The translations under genes and the position numbers were made by a program. This document shows, piece after piece, positions 16,048-24,621 of a stretch of DNA of 64,000 nt. The notes under the pieces are model-generated. The model searched no databases and was not told the origin of the DNA. It saw nothing but the letters and a program-made list of their open reading frames with translations. Source of the DNA: Thermoguttaceae bacterium (GTDB taxonomy: Bacteria > Planctomycetota > Planctomycetia > Pirellulales > Thermoguttaceae); NCBI GenBank assembly GCA_017407125.1, contig JAFQXE010000025.1:1-64000 (forward strand). The letters are read 5' to 3'. Each line of letters starts with the position of its first letter. Positions within the stretch are counted from its first letter, which is position 1.

Positions 16048-18630
16048 TCATTTATTTCGTTTCCGAACGTACAGCAGCCCCGCAGCGCCGAGTAACAGCA
16101 GCGCCCACGTTGACGGTTCAGGAATCTCGTTCGCATTGAACCGTCTGCCGGTAATGGCGTACACATTACCGTATGTTGCGTCAGAAATAAGTTCATATTT
16201 CAAATCGGTGAAATCACTCGTTTGAATATGACCCAAAACGTCAAGACCATTGCTGTTTTCAGCCGACAAAACCGCGGTAAACGATTCGCCAAGACCTAAC
16301 GGACAGTCGTCCGTCATAGCAAGTTCAATAATTCCGTTTCCTAACAAAATGTTTCCATTTTGAACGATTAAAACGTCGTTGTCGGTTACGTCCGAACCGC
16401 CAATTTCCATTAACAGTTTCGAGCCTTCTTCGTTGAGAATAAACCCGTCGCCGTATGTACTTTCACCGATTACGACAACGCCTTGACTATCAATCGTCAG
16501 CGGTCCGACAGAATTGCCGGGCGAGAACGTCGCTCCGCTCTTAACTTCCAATTGTCCGTCGAAATACGTCTTAATATCAACGCGACCGGAAGAAATAACA
16601 AAACTTTGAGCGTCGATGGAACCGGGATCGGCAGCGTCAATTTTCAATTCGCCTTCGCCGGTTTTAATAACCTTGCCAGTGCTGAAAATTGCGTTTTGAG
16701 CAGTAAGCGTTAATGTTTTCGTTACTCCTTCGGCAACGTTGTATTCCAGCGTTCCGTTATCATTGACGGTAACTGTCCCTGTTCCCGTCGAACCGGCGCC
16801 AACTAGTTTCAAAGTACCTGCATTTATGGTCGTTCCTCCGGTATAAGTATTATCGTAAGTAAGAGCCATCGTACCAGCTCCATTTTTGACAATGCCTTTG
16901 GTATTCCAAAGTATGGCGGAGACTTCGAGATCAACGCCGCTTGCAGCAGTTCCCTTGGCAACGTCAAAATTGAGGTTGTAATGGTGTGTATTAATACCGT
17001 TAGTTCCGGTTATGTAGTTTGTCGCCCCACCGTTGGTAGTAAATGTGATCTGGGAATTACTGATAAAATTCAAATAACTATTGCCCTCATCTCCCGTATT
17101 AAGCGTCCCTCCACCGTTTTGATCAAAATTAATATGGAGAGTATTATCAAAATAGAGTCCAACATAACTATCGCTGGTACGAGCAAATTCAACTGTACCT
17201 CCATTGTTGACGTTAATGGTCAGCCCGGAAATATGATAAGCTCCTGACGCTTCAGATAACGTCAAATGAGTTCCATCAGCAATAATGATGCCATTGCTGA
17301 TTTTCATTTTTGATATAGGCATTTCAAATTCTCCGCCGCCGGTTACTTTGAGCGTTCCCGTACCGCCAATGTTTCCTCCGCCCCATGTCCAGGCATCGCT
17401 GGCAGAAGAATCTGTTGCAATTTCTACCGTTGCGCCGGACGCGACTGTCGCAGTTCCCGTTCCCATGGTTGACGAGTTCGTCAGCTTGAGCGTACCAGCG
17501 GTAATCGTCGTTCCTCCGGTATATGTGTTAGCGCCGGAAAGCGTCAGCGTACCAGTTCCAGATTTAACAAGATTTCCCGCGCCGGAAATGGTTCTGTCAA
17601 ACGTAACGGCTCCACCTTCGCCGTCCGAGTTGCTGTTGGTGAATTCCAAAGTCGCGCCGGACGCTACCGTGACGCCGTTTGTTCCTGTTAAATTTCCCGC
17701 TCCTGAGAGAATAAGTTTTCCTGCGTTAACATTTGTTGCTTGTGTATAAGTGCTTACGCCTGTAAGAACCAATTCTCCAGCCCCATCTTTGATAAGGGGA
17801 ACATTGGATCCCATAATTCTGGGAGTAACAGTCAGTTTAGCGTTTTGAGCTACATCAAAAACGCCGCCGCACGCATCTGCGGGGAGTGAACTATTATAAT
17901 TTCTGGTTGTGATTTTGACGGCTTCAAATCTATTATCTGTACCGCTTTGTACATAAATGGGCGTATCTAATATAAAACTGCCAAAACTATCCCCTTCTCC
18001 GACACTAGTGATTATTCCGTTATTCATATAAACGGTATAACCTATATTGTTACGATTATTTTCTTCACTATTTTTCAATGTACCTCCATTAGTTAAATAG
18101 AGCGTACCATTAGCTTTGTTTCCATTCTTGCCTGTATATCCCAAAGCTGTGTTAGCTGCATTAAGAACTGCAGTTTCCCCAATTACTTGTATAACGCTAT
18201 TTAAAAGCAAACCGCCATATTGATTACCTGTAAGCGTTATCGTACCGTCTTTTACGGTTAAACTTTTTATTAAGGTACGGTTAGTGAGTCTTAGTTCGCC
18301 ACCGCCAGTTTTGATTAAAGTGTAAACTTCGTTTTGAGCAATTGTATTAACTTTCAGTGTACTTCCAGTATCAACTTTAAACGTTGAATCTCCCGTAAAG
18401 GTTAATGTGCCAGTGAGAGTATTATCCCCGCTTAAGTTGGTTACTGCTGGGGTATTGCCATCGTCTGCTAATGAATATGATTGTCCTGTATCAGATCCAG
18501 GAATTGTAATAGTGTCAGCTTGAACCCAAGCAGAAAAAAACGTTAAGAATAAAACGGACAAGAAGAACCAACCGCCGCGTGTTAAAATGCGGGGGGGGGG
18601 GAGGAATGAACAATCTTGTGATTTAGCCAT
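16048..18630 (-). CDS. PEP-CTERM surface protein with autotransporter-type beta-strand repeats
   Basis: The protein is 860 aa from ATG 18630, chosen because AGAAGGAG lies 8 nt upstream. It has a long n-region (MAKSQDCSFLPPPRILTRGG), then a Sec hydrophobic core ending VQA-DTI. The body consists of passenger-type beta-strand repeats (pattern NTYTGGTTI-AGTLKL, repeated at least four times), as in TIGR02601, and should fold as a parallel beta-helix. The C-terminus has a full PEP-CTERM sorting signal: PEPSTWALLLLGAAGLLYVRKR. It is probably exported, processed by an exosortase and placed at the cell surface or in an exopolymer. The 5' end contains an 11-base homopolymeric C tract in the coding strand that could switch the frame. 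No exosortase gene is in the window. Confidence 0.88.
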   Translation of the reverse strand: MAKSQDCSFLPPPRILTRGGWFFLSVLFLTFFSAWVQADTITIPGSDTGQSYSLADDGNTPAVTNLSGDNTLTGTLTFTGDSTFKVDTGSTLKVNTIAQNEVYTLIKTGGGELRLTNRTLIKSLTVKDGTITLTGNQYGGLLLNSVIQVIGETAVLNAANTALGYTGKNGNKANGTLYLTNGGTLKNSEENNRNNIGYTVYMNNGIITSVGEGDSFGSFILDTPIYVQSGTDNRFEAVKITTRNYNSSLPADACGGVFDVAQNAKLTVTPRIMGSNVPLIKDGAGELVLTGVSTYTQATNVNAGKLILSGAGNLTGTNGVTVASGATLEFTNSNSDGEGGAVTFDRTISGAGNLVKSGTGTLTLSGANTYTGGTTITAGTLKLTNSSTMGTGTATVASGATVEIATDSSASDAWTWGGGNIGGTGTLKVTGGGEFEMPISKMKISNGIIIADGTHLTLSEASGAYHISGLTINVNNGGTVEFARTSDSYVGLYFDNTLHINFDQNGGGTLNTGDEGNSYLNFISNSQITFTTNGGATNYITGTNGINTHHYNLNFDVAKGTAASGVDLEVSAILWNTKGIVKNGAGTMALTYDNTYTGGTTINAGTLKLVGAGSTGTGTVTVNDNGTLEYNVAEGVTKTLTLTAQNAIFSTGKVIKTGEGELKIDAADPGSIDAQSFVISSGRVDIKTYFDGQLEVKSGATFSPGNSVGPLTIDSQGVVVIGESTYGDGFILNEEGSKLLMEIGGSDVTDNDVLIVQNGNILLGNGIIELAMTDDCPLGLGESFTAVLSAENSNGLDVLGHIQTSDFTDLKYELISDATYGNVYAITGRRFNANEIPEPSTWALLLLGAAGLLYVRKRNK
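18591..18601 (-). repeat. poly(C)11 tract inside the signal-peptide region
   Basis: Eleven C in the coding strand (eleven G on the plus strand) encode Leu-Pro-Pro-Pro-Arg 10-14 codons after the start. The frame is open at this length. A gain or loss of one base would truncate the 860-aa surface protein. Confidence 0.9.
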
Positions 18631-19178
18631 TATTTTACTCCTTCTATTAAGTAAAAATGGTAAATGGTTATTGAAACGACTTTTGCGGCGGTACACCCCG
18701 GCGCAAAAATAATATCGCTTTTTTACATTAATAACATTATACACTCAATTTTGAAATTTACGAGCGCTAAATGGGAAAATTTTTGAAAAAAAGTGAAAAA
18801 TTTTGAAAAAATAGAGAAAATAGAGAGTGTTTAAGTCGTGTATGGCGGATTTTATCCGCGATCCAGAAAGGATTTCGGTTGCGGCGGAGGGGGCGGCGGG
18901 GCGATTTAACGTGAAAAGCGGGAACGTTCATCGCGTCCAGAATGGACGCCATTTCTATAACCGTCGACTTTAGTCTACGGGCAGCGAAGCCTATCCCGCT
19001 CCCCCAAATCGAGTCAGTCCTTTTCTTTCCCTCCCGGCGCACAGCGCCGGGAGGGAAAGAAAAGGGTATTTGTCGATTGTTTGTTTTTTTGTCGTCGTTT
19101 TCCCGGAGGTTGAAAACCGCCGGTTATAGAAATGTAACCCCTTCGGGGTTAGAGTGAACGCTTCGCGTACGTTTTTAA
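18631..19178. repeat. 548-bp spacer with hairpins
   Basis: 18631-18780 is AT-rich and is the likely promoter region of the PEP-CTERM gene. Then come the hairpin GCGGAT-ttt-ATCCGC (18845-18859), a 22-bp perfect C-rich hairpin (19019-19065) and a three-hairpin element (19103-19168). No gene is supported. Confidence 0.65.
19019..19065. repeat. 22-bp perfect hairpin, C-rich arm
   Basis: The arms are 19019-19040 and 19044-19065 (CCTTTTCTTTCCCTCCCGGC and its complement) with a 3-nt loop ACA. Related long pyrimidine/purine hairpins lie at 7053-7096 and 32341-32380. There is no adjacent T-tract, so it is not a plain terminator. Confidence 0.8.
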
Positions 19179-21992
19179 TTATTTCCCCGACAGCATGATA
19201 GGGGCGTTTTCCCGGAATACGTAGTCGAGCGTTCTTCCGTCATTGAGTTTAATGGTAACTTTGAGAATCTTGGGAACGCCTTGAATCGGGTCGCCGCCGA
19301 AGACGTCGTTGTATTTCCCAATCATAGCAACGCGCTTGTCGCCCATGAGCTGTTTGAACTGCGCTGTTACGTCAACGAACGTGTTGTTGGCGCCGTATTT
19401 CGCGCTGACGATTTCGCCTTCAAACGGTTCGAGAGCGAACAGTTTCAGCGGAACGCCGGCAACCTTTTCGGAGTCGCCGTCCTGACGAATGTCGAATCGG
19501 TTGATAACCGGGGCGGTGGCGACGCGCGGACGCACTGGCGGGATGTTCTCGACGCTGTAAGCTGCCGGGTCGTACATGGCGCGAATCTCTTCGTCTCCCA
19601 GATACGGACCGTTGCAGTCAACCCAGGCGATAAGGCGTTCGCGGTCTTCGCCAGTTACTTTAACGCCGTGATGTTCTCCCGAGCAGGCGTTGTGAATCAG
19701 CTTGCTGACGGGACTGAAGGCTGAATACGGCGGCAGGGTCGCGAGGTTGGCGGGGTCATTGCCGCCGTAGCCTTCAACGATAAACAGACCCGCAAGGTTG
19801 GCGGGAACGTTGTGTTCGTCTCTGGGTTTCGCTCTGCCCCACGGGCAGGCGCCTGTTACCAACGTGTAGTACGGTTCGCAGAACGGGCTGACTTCTCCCG
19901 GACGGGTCAAGACGGAGCTTCGCCACGGGTGAGTCGACGGACGGCAAACCATATTGAGCTTTTTATACGCGTCGTTTTCCGGGTCTTGATGGCACTTGCC
20001 GCAGTACTTGTCCAGAACGGGCTGAACGAATCGCATATAAGAAATGGACTCGCCTGCGCCCCAGCTGGGCGGCGTGAGCTTCTGCGGGCCTTTCTTCATC
20101 GCCATGTTCATGTTTTTGGCTTGCGGGTTGCCTTTGGTGTTGAGTTTAGACTCGTGACATCCAAAGCAGCCGCGGGTTTCGCCCGGCATGACGTTGGCGA
20201 ACGAACGCATGACGTGAATCGCCATCCCGTTTTCGTCCAGCATTTCAAAGTAGACGGATTGACCGGCAGGGAGCTCAAAGTAAATGCTTCCGTCCGGCTC
20301 GATTGGAACGGTTCCGAGAATGCGTTTGACGCCTTCTGCCTGGAAGACGGAAACGGCGGGACCGTCGTGCTGAACGGTTTTGTGCCACGTCGTATAGGTT
20401 TTCGGATCCATCTGGATAACGCGAATCGCCTTGCCTTTTTCTTTCAGGATTTCCGGAGCGTTGTCAAAGACGTTGTTGGAGTACAGGTATCCGGGCTTGG
20501 GCTTTTCGCCAGACCCGATCTTGGGCCAATCGACTTTGTCTGGAATTTCCGTCGGGACGGGACGCGCCTTGAACGGCATCGCGTACCAGGCGTTGGCGTT
20601 GTCGGCGGCGTAAATGAGTTCCTTGTTTCCGTAGACGTCTTGCAGATACAGCTTGAAGAACCAGCCGTTGTCCGAACCGCTGTACAGACGCTTGCCTCCG
20701 CGGGCGGAAACGAGCATGTATTCTTCGCTCAGCGGATACGGAGCCTTGTAGGCGTAGAACGCGCCGGCGGCGTGGTAATCGTAAGACGGTTCCGGGTCTT
20801 GCGGACCGTTGCCGACTTCCGGGAACGGAGTCTCGCGAGTAATTCGTTCCAAACCGTCTGGATAGTTCATGCCCTTTGTCGGGTCGATATAACCAATTGC
20901 GCCGTCAAACCAGGCGTGATGTCCCAAACCGATAAAGACGACTTTCTTGGAATCCGGAATAGCGCGGGCTTCGGTCAGGACGTCCGGCCAGGTGGACTGG
21001 TTGCCCCAGAACGTCTGGGGGTTCGTGCCGTCCGGGTTCATCGTCCAAAGGGACTGAACGCGCCAGAGGGCTTTGTCCGTATATTCCCAACGGGTGAAAA
21101 TAACGCGGCCGTCGGGCAGCATGGAGGGCATGTATTCCGGCTCGCCGTTGGCGGAAATGACGTAGATGTTTTTGCCGTCGGAATCGCAGCGTGACATTGC
21201 AAACGAGTGCGTCATGGGCATGCAGCGGACGTAGCTGCCCTGTCGGGACGACGCAAAGACGATGTGACCGTCCGGCGTGTAGACCGGGTCGAGGTCGTCG
21301 TAGTCGCCGCGGGTCAGCTGACGCAAATTGGAGCCGTCAACGTTGACCTTGTACAGGTGGAACGACTTCTCTCCAACGGGTCGATAGCAGAAAAGAATCT
21401 CTTTGCCGTCAAAGGACAAATCCTGACGCCAGAACGCGCCCTGCAGTTCCGGGACGACATCCTTTTTGACCTCGCGGGGGTTCAAGCCGATAACGAGAAT
21501 CTTGCCGCCGTCGCAAGCCATGAACCCGTTTCTGTGACGCGCTTCGTGTCCCCATTCGTCGGTGGCGTCGCCCGGCTTTCCTTTCGGATACGGGTTCTGA
21601 ACCATCAAAATGGAATCGAAGTCCAGCAGCGGGTTGGCGAAGAGAATCTCACGCTTGACTTTGCGGACTTCAAAGTACAGTTCCTTGAAATCTTTCTCGC
21701 CTTCGGCGTCGAGCTTCTTCTGCAAGTCGTCCAGCTGAGCGACTTGAGCGGAGAAATCCAGGTCTTCTTCCAGGTCCGCAATACGATCAGCGGCTTCTTT
21801 CGCCCATTTGATTTCGTTGGCGACTTTCGCCGCGTCGAAAACGTTGTCCGCCTGGAACGTCCAGTCGACAATCAGGTCGTTTTGCGCCTCGGGCGGCAGC
21901 TTGTCAAACGGGATAAATCCCGCAGCGTCGGCAACCGCGCCAACGCCAACCATCGCGGCAACCGCGAGGATTGATAAAAGTAATTTTTTCAT
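19179..21992 (-). CDS. HzsA-like exported protein 2: TolB propeller plus two CXXCH haems
   Basis: The protein is 937 aa from ATG 21992 (MKKLLLSILAVAAMVG), the only start that begins directly with a signal peptide. It follows the plan of the protein at 12235-15522. A coiled helical segment lies at about 60-115. PD40/TolB propeller motifs follow (LSFDGKEILFCYRP, YTPDGHIVFASSR, MLPDGRVIFTRWEY). Haem motifs CFGCH and CGKCH lie near residues 608 and 661. The C-terminal region has a CNGPY and GEHHGV stretch. It lacks the extra beta-sandwich of the first paralogue. It is probably a periplasmic multidomain cytochrome; the electron partner and substrate are unknown. The two paralogues flank the PEP-CTERM gene. 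Confidence 0.85.
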   Translation of the reverse strand: MKKLLLSILAVAAMVGVGAVADAAGFIPFDKLPPEAQNDLIVDWTFQADNVFDAAKVANEIKWAKEAADRIADLEEDLDFSAQVAQLDDLQKKLDAEGEKDFKELYFEVRKVKREILFANPLLDFDSILMVQNPYPKGKPGDATDEWGHEARHRNGFMACDGGKILVIGLNPREVKKDVVPELQGAFWRQDLSFDGKEILFCYRPVGEKSFHLYKVNVDGSNLRQLTRGDYDDLDPVYTPDGHIVFASSRQGSYVRCMPMTHSFAMSRCDSDGKNIYVISANGEPEYMPSMLPDGRVIFTRWEYTDKALWRVQSLWTMNPDGTNPQTFWGNQSTWPDVLTEARAIPDSKKVVFIGLGHHAWFDGAIGYIDPTKGMNYPDGLERITRETPFPEVGNGPQDPEPSYDYHAAGAFYAYKAPYPLSEEYMLVSARGGKRLYSGSDNGWFFKLYLQDVYGNKELIYAADNANAWYAMPFKARPVPTEIPDKVDWPKIGSGEKPKPGYLYSNNVFDNAPEILKEKGKAIRVIQMDPKTYTTWHKTVQHDGPAVSVFQAEGVKRILGTVPIEPDGSIYFELPAGQSVYFEMLDENGMAIHVMRSFANVMPGETRGCFGCHESKLNTKGNPQAKNMNMAMKKGPQKLTPPSWGAGESISYMRFVQPVLDKYCGKCHQDPENDAYKKLNMVCRPSTHPWRSSVLTRPGEVSPFCEPYYTLVTGACPWGRAKPRDEHNVPANLAGLFIVEGYGGNDPANLATLPPYSAFSPVSKLIHNACSGEHHGVKVTGEDRERLIAWVDCNGPYLGDEEIRAMYDPAAYSVENIPPVRPRVATAPVINRFDIRQDGDSEKVAGVPLKLFALEPFEGEIVSAKYGANNTFVDVTAQFKQLMGDKRVAMIGKYNDVFGGDPIQGVPKILKVTIKLNDGRTLDYVFRENAPIMLSGK

Positions 21993-22439
21993 GATCTTAG
22001 AACTCCATGAATCAGGTGGGTAGGAATACGGTTCAGAGAACATCTCTTGCTTCTTAATTAACTATTTTACACTAAATTAAAACGATTATCAACCCATGGG
22101 GCGTTGAAAAATGAGAAAAAATTTAATAGACGTATATGTTAAGAATAAAAGCCCAGAAAAATCTCACGCGGAGGCGCAAATTAATGGAAGGCGGTAATGG
22201 AGCGAGCGCAGCGAGCGAAATTACGCAGTTCGCCGAAGGCGAACGGAACGTTTGTCCCGTACACGAACACTGGTGAGCCGGCTCGCGGCAGTCCTCTGCC
22301 GCACAAAAAGCCTCACGCAAAGTTCGCAAAGTCTGCAAAGTTTTAAAATTTCTTTGTGTTCTTTGCGTTCTTTGCGGCTAATCATCTACGGAGGGTCGAC
22401 GAGGACGTCGACCCTCCGTAACGCAAGCGCCGCCGCTTG
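21993..22439. repeat. 447-bp repeat spacer
   Basis: No gene. It contains the GGAAGGCGGTAATGG module (22184-22200), a CGCAGTTCGCCGAAGGCGAACG hairpin near 22225, 9-bp CGCAAAGTT units (about 22316-22340) and TTTGCGTTC units (22360-22378). A hairpin ACGGAGGGTCGAC/GTCGACCCTCCGT lies at 22388-22421, just past the stop of the glycosyltransferase, and could act as an mRNA 3' end though it lacks a T-tract. Confidence 0.6.
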
Positions 22440-23594
22440 CTAATTGATAATTTCCCGATACAGTTCCATCAGGCGGTCTGCCATGAGTTCTCGTCGGAAC
22501 TGGTCGGTAAACAGTTCTCGTCCGGTTTGTCCGAATTGAGCGCGCTTTTGCGGGTCGTCAGCAAGCAGAAGGAGCGATTCGGCAAGGCGGTCAATGTCGC
22601 GGGGAGGAATGAGATACCCGGTTTTATCGGTCAGGACGACTTCCCGAGCGCCGTCGATGTCGTAGCTGACAACCGGCTTGCCGGAAATGAGCGCCTGCGG
22701 CAAGACCCGAGCCAAGCCCTCGCGCAAGCTGGTGTGAACGACGACGTCCATGGCGGAAATCATGGCGGGAATTCGGTTTGCTGGAACCAGACCGGCGAAG
22801 ACGAACCTGTCTGTCAGCCCGGCGCGGCGAACGGCGTCTTCCAGACTTTGCCGAAGAATCCCGTCGCCAACGAGCAGGAACTTAACTCTGTCGTTTTTGT
22901 TACAGACTGTTTTCGCTGCGGCAATCAGGTCATCGTGCCCTTTGAGCCGAAACAGTCGGGCGATTTTCCCAATCACGACGTCGTCCGGCTGAAATCCGTA
23001 TTCCTGTCGAACGGGTTCTCTCAGCGGAGCGGAGTTGAGAAACGGCTCGACGTCCATGCCGCTGTAAATCGTGGTGAATTTCTCCGCCGGGGCAATGTGA
23101 GCGTCGAGAAAAAGCTGGGTCATAGCGTCGGCAACGGAAACGAGTTTATGACAGCGTTTCGCCGCCCAGCGTTCGCAAATCTGATTGAACGACCGTGACA
23201 GAAAGTTCCCGGACGGGTACCAGGGCGCGCCGTGAATGGTATGAACGATCAGCGGGATGCGGAGAGAATGAGCCGCCGCTCTGCCGAGAATTCCCGCCTT
23301 GGCGGAATGGGTATGAACGACGTCGGGAGCGAATTCTTTTAACGCCTTGCGAATCTGGAAATAAGCGGGAACGTCGTAAAGAGGGTTAATCGCGCGAATC
23401 AAAGACGGGATTTCAACCAGATTGACGCCCTGCTCTTTGGCGAACTTGACAAGCGACCCTTCCGGCCCCGTTGTCGGACCGGTAAACAGCCGAACAGTCG
23501 CTCCGTGACGCCGCGCCAGGTCAATACAGGAATAAACCGTATTTTCCTGAGCGCCGCCTAAGATTAACCGGGTGATTATATGAGCGACTTTCAT
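22440..23594 (-). CDS. GT4-type glycosyltransferase
   Basis: The protein is 384 aa from ATG 23594 (MKVAHIITRLILGGAQENTV); longer frames upstream run through repeat DNA. It is a GT-B glycosyltransferase of the family 1/4 type. The N-terminal domain has the GGAQ loop, HTHSAKAG and HTIHGAPWY. The C-terminal domain (about 190-384) has a VIGKIARLFRLKGHDDLI segment, LLVGDG and the nucleotide-sugar motif E-G-L-A-R-V-L-P-Q-A-L. It probably transfers a hexose to a lipid or polysaccharide acceptor on the cytoplasmic face. It starts three bases from a heptamer array and lies downstream of the BAX-inhibitor-like gene. Confidence 0.88.
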   Translation of the reverse strand: MKVAHIITRLILGGAQENTVYSCIDLARRHGATVRLFTGPTTGPEGSLVKFAKEQGVNLVEIPSLIRAINPLYDVPAYFQIRKALKEFAPDVVHTHSAKAGILGRAAAHSLRIPLIVHTIHGAPWYPSGNFLSRSFNQICERWAAKRCHKLVSVADAMTQLFLDAHIAPAEKFTTIYSGMDVEPFLNSAPLREPVRQEYGFQPDDVVIGKIARLFRLKGHDDLIAAAKTVCNKNDRVKFLLVGDGILRQSLEDAVRRAGLTDRFVFAGLVPANRIPAMISAMDVVVHTSLREGLARVLPQALISGKPVVSYDIDGAREVVLTDKTGYLIPPRDIDRLAESLLLLADDPQKRAQFGQTGRELFTDQFRRELMADRLMELYREIIN

Positions 23595-23597
23595 GTT

Positions 23598-23626
23598 AGT
23601 TGCGAGTTGCGAGTTGCGAGTTGCGA
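23598..23626. repeat. heptamer array (unit AGTTGCG)
   Basis: Four exact units of AGTTGCG starting 4 bp from the glycosyltransferase start codon, in its expected leader. A variant array of the same unit is at 53270-53297. Confidence 0.85.
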
Positions 23627-23664
23627 GAAAATGCAAGCGTGTCACTAACTCCATTCTACTTAAA

Positions 23665-24384
23665 TCAGTTTCTGTCCATCGCGATGAACAGACGCAAAAT
23701 GTACCAGAACAGCAGCGCGACTGAGGCGAACAGAGCCAGCGACGCGCTGACGTATTGGTCAGTTCGATAACTGTGCAGAATGTTGGACGTGTCGTACAAA
23801 ACGGCAATGCAGGCAAACGCGATCATGGCGTAGGTGAAAAACGCGCCAAGTTCAAATCCGAAGACAATGCCGACGACAATCGCGCCTAAAGCTGCCAAAC
23901 CGCCGAAAAGAACGATCGGGCGAAGGAACGAAAAGTCCTTTCTCGTGATGAATACAACCGCGGTCAGCAAAACGACCAGCGCCGCCGTGCTTCCCGCCGC
24001 CATCGGAATGGCTTGAGGATAGAAATTCGACGCAATGTACAGCAACGGCAGAAAGACGACCGCTTCTGCGACGACGTATAACGCCAGACCCATATACTGC
24101 ATGAATTTGCTTGTAGCGCTTTGCGCCCACATGTCAGCAATCCAGGAAACGCCGACAAACAGTCCCAGGACGATAAGCCAGGAATACTGTGAACCCAGCA
24201 TCATGCCCATCAACGGTTCCGCGACGTTGGATTGTATCAGCCACGCTTCAATTCCAACAAAGGCGGCGATTGCGCCCAAAAGGTGAAGGTACGTTCTGGT
24301 AATAAACGTCGCTCGTTCTGAAACGGGAGCGTCAGCGGCAAACACGTCCGTTGATATATAGTTGTCATTCATTTCAAAACTCAT
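23665..24384 (-). CDS. BAX inhibitor-1 (TMBIM) family membrane protein
   Basis: A 239-aa protein whose start has a strong AGGAGG site 8 nt upstream. Seven hydrophobic segments follow a polar N-terminus of about 30 residues. The conserved pattern includes FITRTYLHLLGAIAAF near the start, FFTYAMIAFACIAVLYDTSN and the C-terminal FASVALLFWYILRLF. Bacterial homologues (YccA/YbhL, BsYetJ) are pH-sensitive calcium leak channels or FtsH-associated proteins. Which role applies here is not visible. It is followed on the same strand by the glycosyltransferase with a 70-bp gap, so co-transcription is possible. Confidence 0.9.
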   Translation of the reverse strand: MSFEMNDNYISTDVFAADAPVSERATFITRTYLHLLGAIAAFVGIEAWLIQSNVAEPLMGMMLGSQYSWLIVLGLFVGVSWIADMWAQSATSKFMQYMGLALYVVAEAVVFLPLLYIASNFYPQAIPMAAGSTAALVVLLTAVVFITRKDFSFLRPIVLFGGLAALGAIVVGIVFGFELGAFFTYAMIAFACIAVLYDTSNILHSYRTDQYVSASLALFASVALLFWYILRLFIAMDRN

Positions 24385-24607
24385 GGAATTGTCCTCCTGT
24401 TGTTAATGGTATAGTGGGAGTGGAATGTTAAAGGCGCTCTTGCCTTCGATGAGGCGCCGAGGAAGCGTAACTGCGCTCACGCTGTTCGCTCCGTTACCGC
24501 CTTTCATTTTCAACTGCCTCCGTGGGTTAAAACCCACGGCTACAAATATTGAACCGCTATGCGGTTCTAGCGGATGCGCTTCGCGCCTATTTTCTACTGC
24601 CTATTGC
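24385..24607. repeat. 223-bp spacer with three-hairpin element
   Basis: Contains the CCGTTACCGCCTTTCAT module (about 24491-24507) and a three-hairpin element at 24520-24586 (CCGTGGGTT/AACCCACGG, ACCGC/GCGGT, GCGC/GCGC). It runs straight into a heptamer array (24594-24621) that overlaps the end of the next gene. Confidence 0.7.
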
Positions 24608-24621
24608 CTACTGCCTATTGC
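24594..24621. repeat. heptamer array (unit CTACTGC/CTATTGC) covering a stop codon
   Basis: Units CTACTGC CTATTGC CTACTGC CTATTGC. The TAG stop (CTA at 24608-24610) of the methyltransferase is part of the third unit, so the array encodes the last residues (GNRQ) of that protein. Confidence 0.85.

Noticed and set aside
19812..21194. 460-codon frame antisense to HzsA-like protein 2
   Set aside because: Same reason: shadow of a strongly supported gene.
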